Below, piece after piece: positions 8,772 through 16,392 of a stretch of 43,265 nucleotides of DNA. The position numbers were made by a program, and so were the translations under genes. Below the pieces are notes generated by a model. That model was not told where the DNA came from, made no database searches, and saw only the letters and a list, made by a program, of their open reading frames with translations. Position 1 is the stretch's first letter; the number at the start of each line of letters is the position of its first letter. Source of the stretch: a virus; the IMG/VR virus record IMGVR_UViG_3300028175_000004, positions 1 through 43,265 of that record; one strand, given 5' to 3'.

Positions 8772-10619
8772 TCAGTCCTCCCGTGGTCTCAATTGCACGC
8801 GCGCCCGCACTCTACCACGGGCCGCTCTGGCCTGGCGCGTCTCGAAGCTCTTTGCAAGTTTGCTCTCGTCGAAGGGGTCGCCGTCGCCGTCGCCGTCGCC
8901 GTCGTCGGGCTTGCCCTTGGCGCCACCGAACAAGGCTTCTTCGGCGTTCGCAACGTCTTCGTCGCTGGCGTCCCCCTGGCCTTCGCCCTCGGGGCCGCCC
9001 TCGGGGCCGCCCTCGCCCTCTGGGCCGCCCATGCCCTCGGGCTGGGGCGCGGTGGCCTGCTGCCACACCTGATTTAGAATCACGCCGCCGGGGGTCTCCT
9101 GGGCGTCCTTCTTCGGGAGCGGGCCGTCGCCCATCATGGCGCGCACCTCGTCAACGTGGTGCGTCTTCTCCACGAGCTTGAGCAAACGCTCCTGCTCCGC
9201 TTCTTCGCTCCGCTCGTTGAGCCCCGTCGGGACGGCTTCGAGCTCGGGCCAGCGGGTCCAAACTACCCACTTGTTGAGCCACTCGAACAGGCTCCGCACG
9301 CGGGGGCGTAGCCAACGGTTGCGGCTCACTTCGATCTTCTCTGCGGCCGAGGCCGTGCCCATCGCGGAGCCCTGGCCGCTGTTCCCGTATGTGAAGTTGA
9401 TTTCAGCGGGATCGATGCCGCAGATCGCACATAGGAGCTTCGTCAGAAAATCCATCCACTGGTTGAACTCCATGTCTTTGTTCGTCTGCCCGAGACCGAT
9501 CCACTGAGCTTTCGCGCCCCACGCGATAGGAACCTTGTGTGCGTTGCCAACACCCGACACCAGCGCGTGAAAGTACCGCTCGAAACGGCGCTGTTGCTTC
9601 GCCGGCGGCTCGGTGTCGAATTGCAGGATGCCGCGCACGTTGGCGCCCTGTTTGAAGTACGCTTTGTTGTACCCGTAGCCGTATAACCACCCGGCGAGCA
9701 CGTCTACCAACTGCTCCAACACCGAGTACCCATAGCCGGCGTTCTCGATGTCGGTCATGGGGCGCATCGTGCCCCAAAGCATCTGCTGGCCGTTGAACGA
9801 TCCCACCACCTGATCGTGGCGGTCGATCTGGACGTACCGCGTTGCCTTGAAGTCGTCGTCGGCGAGCCGAGACCCGTCCTCTGGCGGCATGGCGAGCCGC
9901 ATCGTGTGGCCAGGCCAGGCATAGAAGCGGTGCGCCTCGAAGCGGCCACCTGGGCGCCAGCCCGCGGCCGGCTCTACCTGGGCGCAGAACTGGTCAAACC
10001 GGAACGAATCCCAGAAGCCGGCGCGCACGCACTGTTCGAGGGTCGGCCGGTGGACGAGCTCGGCCACGTCGCCCACGTTGCCGCAGTTGTAGAGGAACGC
10101 CTGCGCCTCGTCGAGCGCCCCCCGCTCGGCCTTCGAGGGGCTGTACCGCGCATCCTTCCCGCGGACGCGGAGGCGGAAGCCGGGCAGGTGTCGATTGTCG
10201 CTGGGCGTGCAGAACTCGGCGAGTCCATCGCACATGGTGTTTCCGACGGCCGCGATGGGCGGCGTCTTCGCCATGCGCCTCAACACGTCCCACGCGACGC
10301 CGCTCGGCCGCTCGGCGTAGTCCCCGCCCGGCGTGCGCGTCATGAATAGTTCGAGCTCGGGATCGGTGAAGATCCCTTCCAGGCCTGCGCCCTTCCCCCC
10401 TGCGGCCCTCGCTTCTGCGAGTCCGCCGCGCCTGGGCGTGGCCACCGCGCGCGCCGCGGCGGTGTCCTGGCCCTTGCTCTCTGCCGTCTGCGCGGAGTCT
10501 CGGCGGCGGGCCTTGCTCATGCCCTCATTCACCGCGGCCATGCCCTCGCCCATCGCGGCCAGGCCGTCACCCAGCGCCGCCCCGGCGCTCTCCCCGACTC
10601 GCTCCCACCACCTCGCCAC
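8772..10619 (-). CDS. Phage portal protein
   Basis: 615 residues. The portal forms the dodecameric ring at the capsid vertex through which DNA passes. The central part carries portal-like features: an alpha/beta wing region (residues about 70-300), YGYSVLEQLVDVLAGWLYGYGYNKA, then FNQWMDFLTKLLCAICGIDPAEINF and the polar loop GNSGQGSAMGTAS, followed by a long helix containing RNRWLRPRVRSLFEWLNKWV. The C-terminal 100 residues are acidic and Gly-rich with a GDGDGDGD tract. It sits in the usual position upstream of MuF. The short KGAG string near residue 77 is not the shared module, because the rest of the module is absent. No separate scaffold or protease gene is visible next to it. Confidence 0.88.
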   Translation of the reverse strand: MARWWERVGESAGAALGDGLAAMGEGMAAVNEGMSKARRRDSAQTAESKGQDTAAARAVATPRRGGLAEARAAGGKGAGLEGIFTDPELELFMTRTPGGDYAERPSGVAWDVLRRMAKTPPIAAVGNTMCDGLAEFCTPSDNRHLPGFRLRVRGKDARYSPSKAERGALDEAQAFLYNCGNVGDVAELVHRPTLEQCVRAGFWDSFRFDQFCAQVEPAAGWRPGGRFEAHRFYAWPGHTMRLAMPPEDGSRLADDDFKATRYVQIDRHDQVVGSFNGQQMLWGTMRPMTDIENAGYGYSVLEQLVDVLAGWLYGYGYNKAYFKQGANVRGILQFDTEPPAKQQRRFERYFHALVSGVGNAHKVPIAWGAKAQWIGLGQTNKDMEFNQWMDFLTKLLCAICGIDPAEINFTYGNSGQGSAMGTASAAEKIEVSRNRWLRPRVRSLFEWLNKWVVWTRWPELEAVPTGLNERSEEAEQERLLKLVEKTHHVDEVRAMMGDGPLPKKDAQETPGGVILNQVWQQATAPQPEGMGGPEGEGGPEGGPEGEGQGDASDEDVANAEEALFGGAKGKPDDGDGDGDGDPFDESKLAKSFETRQARAARGRVRARVQLRPRED

Positions 10620-10621
10620 GG

Positions 10622-11623
10622 CTACCCCTCCCCGCGCTTCGGCGCGGCCTGCGTGTGGGCGCGCTTCTGCGCGCGTTCTGCGCGGGCGGCTCGACCCTCG
10701 CCGGGGGACTCTACCTCACAGCCCTTTGAAAGTGCGGAACCGGCCGTGACCTTTTGACCTCGATTCTTCGGATCACGAAGCCACGCGAGAAGTTCCGTCA
10801 ACGCCACCTTGCGGATCGCCCCGTAGAAGCCGGGCCCGTCGTAGTGCCCCCGGAAGGCCGCCGCCGCCTCTCGCTTGGTGCCATAGCCCATCATGATCTT
10901 GCACTCGTCGTAGCGCCCCGTGCGGGGGTCGGTGGCATGGACTACATACGCCCAGGGTGCGTGCTCCAGCGGCCCGACGAACACGTCCACGGGGTCACCA
11001 TCCACGCCCAGGGTGCCGACGACCTCCCCGTAGTGGTCGTGCATCTTCGTGGCCCACTTGCGCCCGTCGCCGTCCACGCCGCGGCGCATCGACCCGGCCC
11101 GGTTCTCTACGCGGATCGGGATGATCCCCGCATAGGTAATGGTCCCCTGGTACGGGTAGGTCTTTCTGTTGCGCTTGGGTGGCGGCCCGATGGGGTGGGC
11201 CTTCGCCAAGTTGGCCGCAGGCTGCGCGAGCTCGGCGCGCGCCGCGGCGACTCGCTCGGCTGCGAGCTCGCCCGCAAGGTGCGACTGGCCGAGTTCGGCC
11301 AGCGTGAAGCCTTCACCGGCCGGGCGCTCGGCCTCGGGGCGCCTGTCGAAGCCGGGGGGCTTCGGGAGAAGCGGAACCGTGTCCTCGTGGACCTCGACGC
11401 GCCAGCCCTTCCACCGAAGGAAGTCGGCCGCGTCGGCCACCTGGCGCGGGTCCTCGGGGTCGAAGCCTCGGTAGGCCCCAGGCATCCGGCCTGAACGGTG
11501 TTGAACGCGGCCCACCCACAGGCCCACGGTCTCGGGGCTCGGGGTCATGGTGAGACCCTCGCCGGCGGCGAACTCGTGGGGCTCCCCGCCGCCTGGGGCG
11601 GTGACCGTCGCGCGGAACCTCAC
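10622..11623 (-). CDS. Inorganic-pyrophosphatase-like polyvalent-type protein
   Basis: 333 residues. GTG 11623 overlaps the stop of the zincin gene (GTGA). Residues about 154-285 resemble the soluble pyrophosphatase-like domain found in phage polyvalent proteins: KTYPYQGTITYAGIIPI, RAGSMRRGVDGDG, and the acidic motif GVDGDPVDVFVGP at 206-218, which matches the family's metal-binding D-G-D-P-x-D-V. A Lys/Arg-rich tail follows. The first 150 residues have an EAERPAGEGF region but no KGAGHKY tag. The neighbours suggest it belongs to the delivered set and may be a separated half of the adjacent zincin protein. The natural substrate of this divergent group is not known to me. Confidence 0.72.
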   Translation of the reverse strand: MRFRATVTAPGGGEPHEFAAGEGLTMTPSPETVGLWVGRVQHRSGRMPGAYRGFDPEDPRQVADAADFLRWKGWRVEVHEDTVPLLPKPPGFDRRPEAERPAGEGFTLAELGQSHLAGELAAERVAAARAELAQPAANLAKAHPIGPPPKRNRKTYPYQGTITYAGIIPIRVENRAGSMRRGVDGDGRKWATKMHDHYGEVVGTLGVDGDPVDVFVGPLEHAPWAYVVHATDPRTGRYDECKIMMGYGTKREAAAAFRGHYDGPGFYGAIRKVALTELLAWLRDPKNRGQKVTAGSALSKGCEVESPGEGRAARAERAQKRAHTQAAPKRGEG

Positions 11624-14418
11624 GACCTGGCCTTGAAGTGACCCGTGGCGGGGCCGAACGCTCCCGAGACGACGGCCAGCACGAAGCCAAAGAGCATGGG
11701 ATCGTCCCGTTGGAGCTCGGCCGGGTCGTGAAGGTAGGCGTCAATGCCCATGCTCAACACCTCTGAGGTTCCAACGTGGTCGTAGTGCTTCGCGGTGTAC
11801 CGGCTCGCGAACTCGTCCTCGTAGGCCACCTCGTAGGCCTCATACCCGGCGCCGAGGTGGGTCGCTGATTCGCCAGCGCATCGCTCGCGGAGCATGGCCT
11901 TAGTTGCCGCACCGATGGCCTTGTTTCCGAACTCGATTTGATGTCCGTACTCGTGCCACAGCGTTCTTGCGTTCACGGCTCCAGCCGGGCCCATGTCCTG
12001 CCGGATGATGCCCTCGTGCCCGGCGTGCGCTCGGAATTCACCCCGGTACAAGTCGATCCGCACGTTCCGGGGGACGACCGACTGCGCCACGTTGGCGAAC
12101 AGGTGCGCCAACCTCCCAGGGTCCGTCTGCGTGTCGTAGCTCTGGAATCGGTCTAGTGGCTCGGCGCGGAATTCTTCGGGGGTCTTCTTGACCCCAGCGC
12201 CCGTGCGCCACGAGGCGCGCACCTGCTCCGGTGTGCCCGTGTCGAGGCTGGCCAGGCCGGCCGCCGGGTCGCCCTTGATCCCGAGGGCTTCGCGGATATG
12301 CGCGAGGTCCTCACTCGATGCCTTCTCGCGCACGCGGCGCCTCACCTCGCGCATCGCCGCGGCGTCGAGACCCAAGGCGTCGGCCTGGGCCCCGTCGAGC
12401 CGCCAGGCCTCGGGCTTCGGCATCTTCTCGCCGGGGAACCACTCGGCCCACACCTTGCGGGCCTCGCTGGGCCCTACACGGGCCTCGCGCGAGGCCTTGC
12501 GAGCCTTCACCTCCCGGTCGCGCGCCGCCAGGCCGGCGTCGTAGGCCGCTGTCGCCCGCTGGGCGATCTCAGGCCCGAGGGCCTTGGACAGAGGGCCGCC
12601 GTTGTCCGTCTTGAGCATGGGCGCCACCATCCATAACGTCGCGACGGGATCCTGTTTGAGCATCCACTCGTGATCCTCAGTCAAGGCTTCTTCGACGGCG
12701 GCCCCGGCCTCCTTCATTTCGCCGTGATAGAGCTTCGAGTAGACCTCCGACGCTTCACCTTCGAGCCGGCCGACCCGCCCCGCGACTACTCGCGTTTCGG
12801 CCTTGGCGTAGGCCGCGGCCGTGGCCACCTCGGCCCGTGATAGCCCCGTCTGCTCGATGAGCGCGTCTGTCAGGTGATCGGCCTTCGTGCCGGGGAGCTC
12901 GCCCACCGCGGCGAGCGCGGCGGCGATCTTCGCCTGGACCGGCGCCCAGGACTGCGCGTGCTTCGCGCGCACCTGCTCGGCGGCCTGGGCGCGACCTGCG
13001 TTGAGGGCCGCGATAGCCATGCTCGTCGGCATGGTGACCATGCCTCGGGCCCCGATGAGCTCCCCGACTGCCATCTGAGGGTCTGCGCCGGGGGGCCATT
13101 CAAGCGGCGTATCGTCCACCCCGAGCGTTCGCCGCTTCTCCTGGGCCGTCTCGAACAAGGCGGCGAGCGTCACAGGCGCCGGCGGCGCCAGCGCCTCGGG
13201 CCGCATCTTCTCGACGGGGACCGTCGAGTCGATGTGCAACGCTCGGGCGGCGGCGCCGAGCTCATACTCACCCGTCGGCAGGGACTCCGACACGTCCACC
13301 CCGGCGATGTAGCCCTTGTGCTGGGCCATGAGCTCGCGGGCCAGCCGGGCCACCTCCCGCTCGTGATCCGTGGCGTCGTCGGGGAGCTTCTCGAAGTTGG
13401 CGCCGACGACGATCCAAGTGTTGCGGCCGATGTCCTTTGCGGCGTTGCTGCCGCGGAGCGCGGCGGCGACCTTCCGAGCGGTCGGCGGCTTCGTGACACT
13501 TCGCGCAAGCGATGGCACCCCATCCCAGGTGCCGCGGAGGTACTTCCCGTTCCACGCGGGCGGCCACCTGTTGTGCCGGTCCTCCGCTTGCGTGTCCTGT
13601 TGCCACGCCCCGCCCAGGCCGTCGGCCAGGCGGTAGAGGTAGCGGAACCGAACGGCCTTCTTGATCCGGTCGGGGTGCCGGTGCTGGAGCACCTCGGATG
13701 CCGACCACGGCCGGGCGCTGCCGAACAGGGCGATCTCCGCGCGGAGCTCCGCGAGCTCGCGCCCGAGTTCCGCGGGGCTGGCGGGCGGCTCGACGGTGCT
13801 CGGAAACCACCGATAGAGGTCCTCCCAATCCAGCGCGCCAGCGCGCGCGAGGTTGAGGGCCGCCGCCCAGCCGGCCGCGCACTTGCGAAGCCCCTTCACC
13901 GACGGGGCCTTCTCGAAGTCTCGGTGCGCCTGGGCCGCCTGGCGAGCGGCGATCTTGCACTCGCGCACCCGGCGCGCGCGGCGGGCCTTCGTGGCCTCGC
14001 TCGTGAGGGGGGCGTGCGCTTCGTTGAGGTGGCGCGCGGCGCTGTAGGCGTTGTCGAACGCCTTGCGCTCGCCGGTCTCGTCGTGGACGAGCTCGACCCC
14101 CCCACCTTCGAGCTCTCGCACCTCCCAATGCCCTGCGCCCTTCCCGTCTGCGACCTTCGCGCCCTCGGTGATATGGCGTCGGGACACCGCGTCGACCTTC
14201 TCGGCCGAGCCGCGCCCGTTGAAGTTGCGGTGCTGGTAGTCGTACCGCCATTTCGGGGGGGCGTTGGGATTGGGGGTGCGCCGGACGTACTTGTGCCCGG
14301 CGCCCTTCACCAGCGAGGCGCGGTAGGCCTGGGCGCGGAGCTCACGGGAAGGGGCCGGGGCAAGCTGCGCGCGGGCCCGAGCTCGGGCTACTCGGGTCGG
14401 TGTGTCCACGGGCGGCAT
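11620..14418 (-). CDS. Tagged polyvalent protein with C-terminal zincin-like metallopeptidase
   Basis: 932 residues. The shared module is at residues 33-135: KGAGHKYVRR at 38-47, PPKWRYDY, GAGHWEV and VHDETGER. A long helical middle section contains no motif I can name. Near the C-terminus, WHEYGHQIEF (His822, Glu823, His826) fits the HExxH zinc site. Acidic candidates for the third ligand follow at DEFASRY and SEVLSMG. Zincin domains are known in polyvalent and injected phage proteins, where they may cut host proteins or mature virion proteins. The preceding segment VPRNVRIDLYRGEFRAH resembles the strand before the helix in that fold. The protease call rests mainly on the HEYGH motif and its setting. 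Confidence 0.68.
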   Translation of the reverse strand: MPPVDTPTRVARARARAQLAPAPSRELRAQAYRASLVKGAGHKYVRRTPNPNAPPKWRYDYQHRNFNGRGSAEKVDAVSRRHITEGAKVADGKGAGHWEVRELEGGGVELVHDETGERKAFDNAYSAARHLNEAHAPLTSEATKARRARRVRECKIAARQAAQAHRDFEKAPSVKGLRKCAAGWAAALNLARAGALDWEDLYRWFPSTVEPPASPAELGRELAELRAEIALFGSARPWSASEVLQHRHPDRIKKAVRFRYLYRLADGLGGAWQQDTQAEDRHNRWPPAWNGKYLRGTWDGVPSLARSVTKPPTARKVAAALRGSNAAKDIGRNTWIVVGANFEKLPDDATDHEREVARLARELMAQHKGYIAGVDVSESLPTGEYELGAAARALHIDSTVPVEKMRPEALAPPAPVTLAALFETAQEKRRTLGVDDTPLEWPPGADPQMAVGELIGARGMVTMPTSMAIAALNAGRAQAAEQVRAKHAQSWAPVQAKIAAALAAVGELPGTKADHLTDALIEQTGLSRAEVATAAAYAKAETRVVAGRVGRLEGEASEVYSKLYHGEMKEAGAAVEEALTEDHEWMLKQDPVATLWMVAPMLKTDNGGPLSKALGPEIAQRATAAYDAGLAARDREVKARKASREARVGPSEARKVWAEWFPGEKMPKPEAWRLDGAQADALGLDAAAMREVRRRVREKASSEDLAHIREALGIKGDPAAGLASLDTGTPEQVRASWRTGAGVKKTPEEFRAEPLDRFQSYDTQTDPGRLAHLFANVAQSVVPRNVRIDLYRGEFRAHAGHEGIIRQDMGPAGAVNARTLWHEYGHQIEFGNKAIGAATKAMLRERCAGESATHLGAGYEAYEVAYEDEFASRYTAKHYDHVGTSEVLSMGIDAYLHDPAELQRDDPMLFGFVLAVVSGAFGPATGHFKARS

Positions 14419-14445
14419 CCTACCACGGGGCGCCAGCGGGGCGCG

Positions 14446-14649
14446 TCAGGCGCGGGCGGCCTGGGCGCACTTGGCGTTGTAGGCCCTCACCGCGGCCGGG
14501 ACCTTCTCGGCCGGAAGCGCGTAGCCGTCGTTCTCCACCTCGCTCACCGAGAGCTTGGGCGCGGCGACCTTCTGCCCCGCCTGCGTCCAGTGGTACACCT
14601 TCCCGTTGCGGACCTCGACCGGCTCGCCGCCAGTCAGAACGTAGTACAT
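14446..14649 (-). CDS. Small hypothetical protein
   Basis: 67 residues starting at ATG 14649, behind a strong ribosome-binding site (AGTGGAGGTGAACC just upstream). The sequence MYYVLTGGEPVEVRNGKVYH followed by a helical tail is not one I recognise. It lies in the gap between the RelA-like and zincin genes, and the good ribosome-binding site suggests abundant synthesis, as for a structural or accessory virion protein. About 53 bases upstream are non-coding. Confidence 0.6.
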   Translation of the reverse strand: MYYVLTGGEPVEVRNGKVYHWTQAGQKVAAPKLSVSEVENDGYALPAEKVPAAVRAYNAKCAQAARA

Positions 14650-14702
14650 GGTTCACCTCCACTCATAGGATACCGGACACCCGTCAAGGGGTCCAGTCGA
14701 GA

Positions 14703-16385
14703 TCACCCGATGTGCTGGCCCGCGCGGCCGGTGGCCGCGATGGCGGCGCGGGACAGTGACCCGGCGCGGGCGTCGCCTCGCTTGTGGGCATGGGCCGCGG
14801 CCCGATGGGCCTGGGCCGCGTCTCGGTGAACGCGGGCTTCCTGGCCCTTGAGCTTGATCCCGGCCTCGTCGTGGTGCCCGGCCGTCCGGTTGTGGTTGTG
14901 AACGCCGTACTTGTGGGCCGTGTCGTGGTCGCGGGAGTGCAGGGCCGCGGACATAGCCTTGGCGCGGTGCGAGAGCCCCGCCGCATTCTCGTCGCCGGCC
15001 AGGTGGGCGGCCATCGCCTGTTGGTGAGCGGCCATCGCGTCTTGGTGGCCGGCGCCCTGCCCGGCCTTCCCATGCTCGGCGGCCGCGGTGCGGTGCTCGG
15101 GGACGTAGTTGGCGACCTGCCCCGCCGCGCGCGCGCTGAACGCTGCGGCCTCGGCCTCGGCGTGCCCGGCCCCGTGCAGGTTCGAGGCCTGGGCGGCGGC
15201 CTGGGCGTGTAGACCGGCCGCCTTCGCGTGGAGCGCCCGGTCGTCGGGGTGGGCGCTTTCCTCGGCGTGGTAGCCGTGCAGGTCGGCGCGGTCGGCGTGG
15301 TGGGCGTTGGCCTCGCGCTGGTTGCGCGTGTGCGGGTGCTCCGCGCCAGCCACTCGGGCCATGCCCGCGGCGAAGGTCAGCTTCGAGCTCCAGTCGTAGG
15401 CGCGCTGGTCCCCCTTGAAGTCGTTTTCGCGGGTCACGTCGTAGATGAGGTGCATCTTCTCCTTCGCGCCGAGGATGGCGCGCGGGTGAATCTGGAGCTC
15501 GGCCTGCATGTGGCCGCCGTCGGGCGTGGGGAACTGCACCCAGGCGTGAACGGCGCAGTAGGCGCCCCGCTCGCCGTTCGTCCACTTGTTCTCGACGAGC
15601 ACGTCCCCGCCGATGGCCTTCGCGTGCGTCCGCATGGACGCCACGATCTTGCTCACGTCCTCGGCGTGGTCGACGAGCAGGGACGCGCGCAGGCAATCCC
15701 CGATCTGGTCGTTGCAGACGTGCGCCACGGCCGCCGCGTGGTCGGTGAAGCTGCCGCGATCCACGAGCCGCTCGGCCTTCGAGGTCACCTTTCGCGTCAG
15801 GCTCTTGAGGGTCTTTGTGGCGTACTGGTCGCCCTCGCCCGCGTAGGCCGCGGCCGCCGGAACGGCCTTGGCAATCCCGCGACACCAGTCCATGTAGTGC
15901 GGCGCGGTGGCCTCGGCCAGCTTCACGAGATCGGCCGGCGTCGAGGCCTCCGCGTTCTTCCAGTCCGCCTCACGCGCCAGCGCGTCGGGGTGGTCTCCCA
16001 CGTTGCCGATCCGCGCGCTGATCTTCTCACGAAGGCTGTTCCACTCGTGGTGCGGGTCGCGCACGGGCACGAGGATCGGGTTCCCCTTCGAGTCGTGGTT
16101 CTCCCGGTCCAGCCTGGCGCCGCCCATCTTCGCGCCCATGCGGGCGAGCTCGTCGGCCTTGAGGTCTTCGCGCAGGTCCCCGTGCTCATGGCGGTGGGTC
16201 TGCGGCTCGGGCTCGCTGTGCGGCCTGGCGTGGTGCTGGAGGTCCTCGGGGTAGACGTAGTGCCAGCCCTTGCCCTTCTTCACCCGGTAGACGTAGCGGC
16301 CACCACGGGCCACGTCGGATTTCCGTAGGTCGTCGCGGCCCCAGGCCTTGCGGAAGCGCGCGATCCGTTGCTCTCGGCGGGTCAT
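14703..16385 (-). CDS. RelA/SpoT-like nucleotide synthetase with reduced tag and Ala/His-rich tail
   Basis: 560 residues. A short degenerate tag lies at residues 27-50 (RYVYRVKKGKGWHYVYPED). Residues about 110-330 fit a RelA/SpoT-type synthetase fold: IGDCLRASLLVDHAEDV (Asp230 in the metal-site position), ENKWTNGERGAYCAVH, and AELQIHPRAIL with Glu296, followed by HLIYDVTRE. In that family the conserved pattern is D-x-x-R, N-K and E-x-Q-I. Such enzymes transfer pyrophosphate to nucleotides and, in toxins, to other targets. The last 200 residues are an Ala/His-rich repetitive helical tail. ATG 16385 has AGTGAGGAC upstream, seven bases after the previous stop. Substrate and activity are not deducible. 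Confidence 0.62.
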   Translation of the reverse strand: MTRREQRIARFRKAWGRDDLRKSDVARGGRYVYRVKKGKGWHYVYPEDLQHHARPHSEPEPQTHRHEHGDLREDLKADELARMGAKMGGARLDRENHDSKGNPILVPVRDPHHEWNSLREKISARIGNVGDHPDALAREADWKNAEASTPADLVKLAEATAPHYMDWCRGIAKAVPAAAAYAGEGDQYATKTLKSLTRKVTSKAERLVDRGSFTDHAAAVAHVCNDQIGDCLRASLLVDHAEDVSKIVASMRTHAKAIGGDVLVENKWTNGERGAYCAVHAWVQFPTPDGGHMQAELQIHPRAILGAKEKMHLIYDVTRENDFKGDQRAYDWSSKLTFAAGMARVAGAEHPHTRNQREANAHHADRADLHGYHAEESAHPDDRALHAKAAGLHAQAAAQASNLHGAGHAEAEAAAFSARAAGQVANYVPEHRTAAAEHGKAGQGAGHQDAMAAHQQAMAAHLAGDENAAGLSHRAKAMSAALHSRDHDTAHKYGVHNHNRTAGHHDEAGIKLKGQEARVHRDAAQAHRAAAHAHKRGDARAGSLSRAAIAATGRAGQHIG

Positions 16386-16392
16386 AGCGTCC

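Noticed and set aside
8772-10619. KGAG string in the portal protein as another copy of the tag
   Set aside because: No HKY, no KWRY and no RHDE segment; coincidence in a Gly/Lys-rich stretch.
12874-14829. Long rightward frame opposite the zincin gene
   Set aside because: No motif or ribosome-binding site; the leftward frame has the tag and HEYGH motif.
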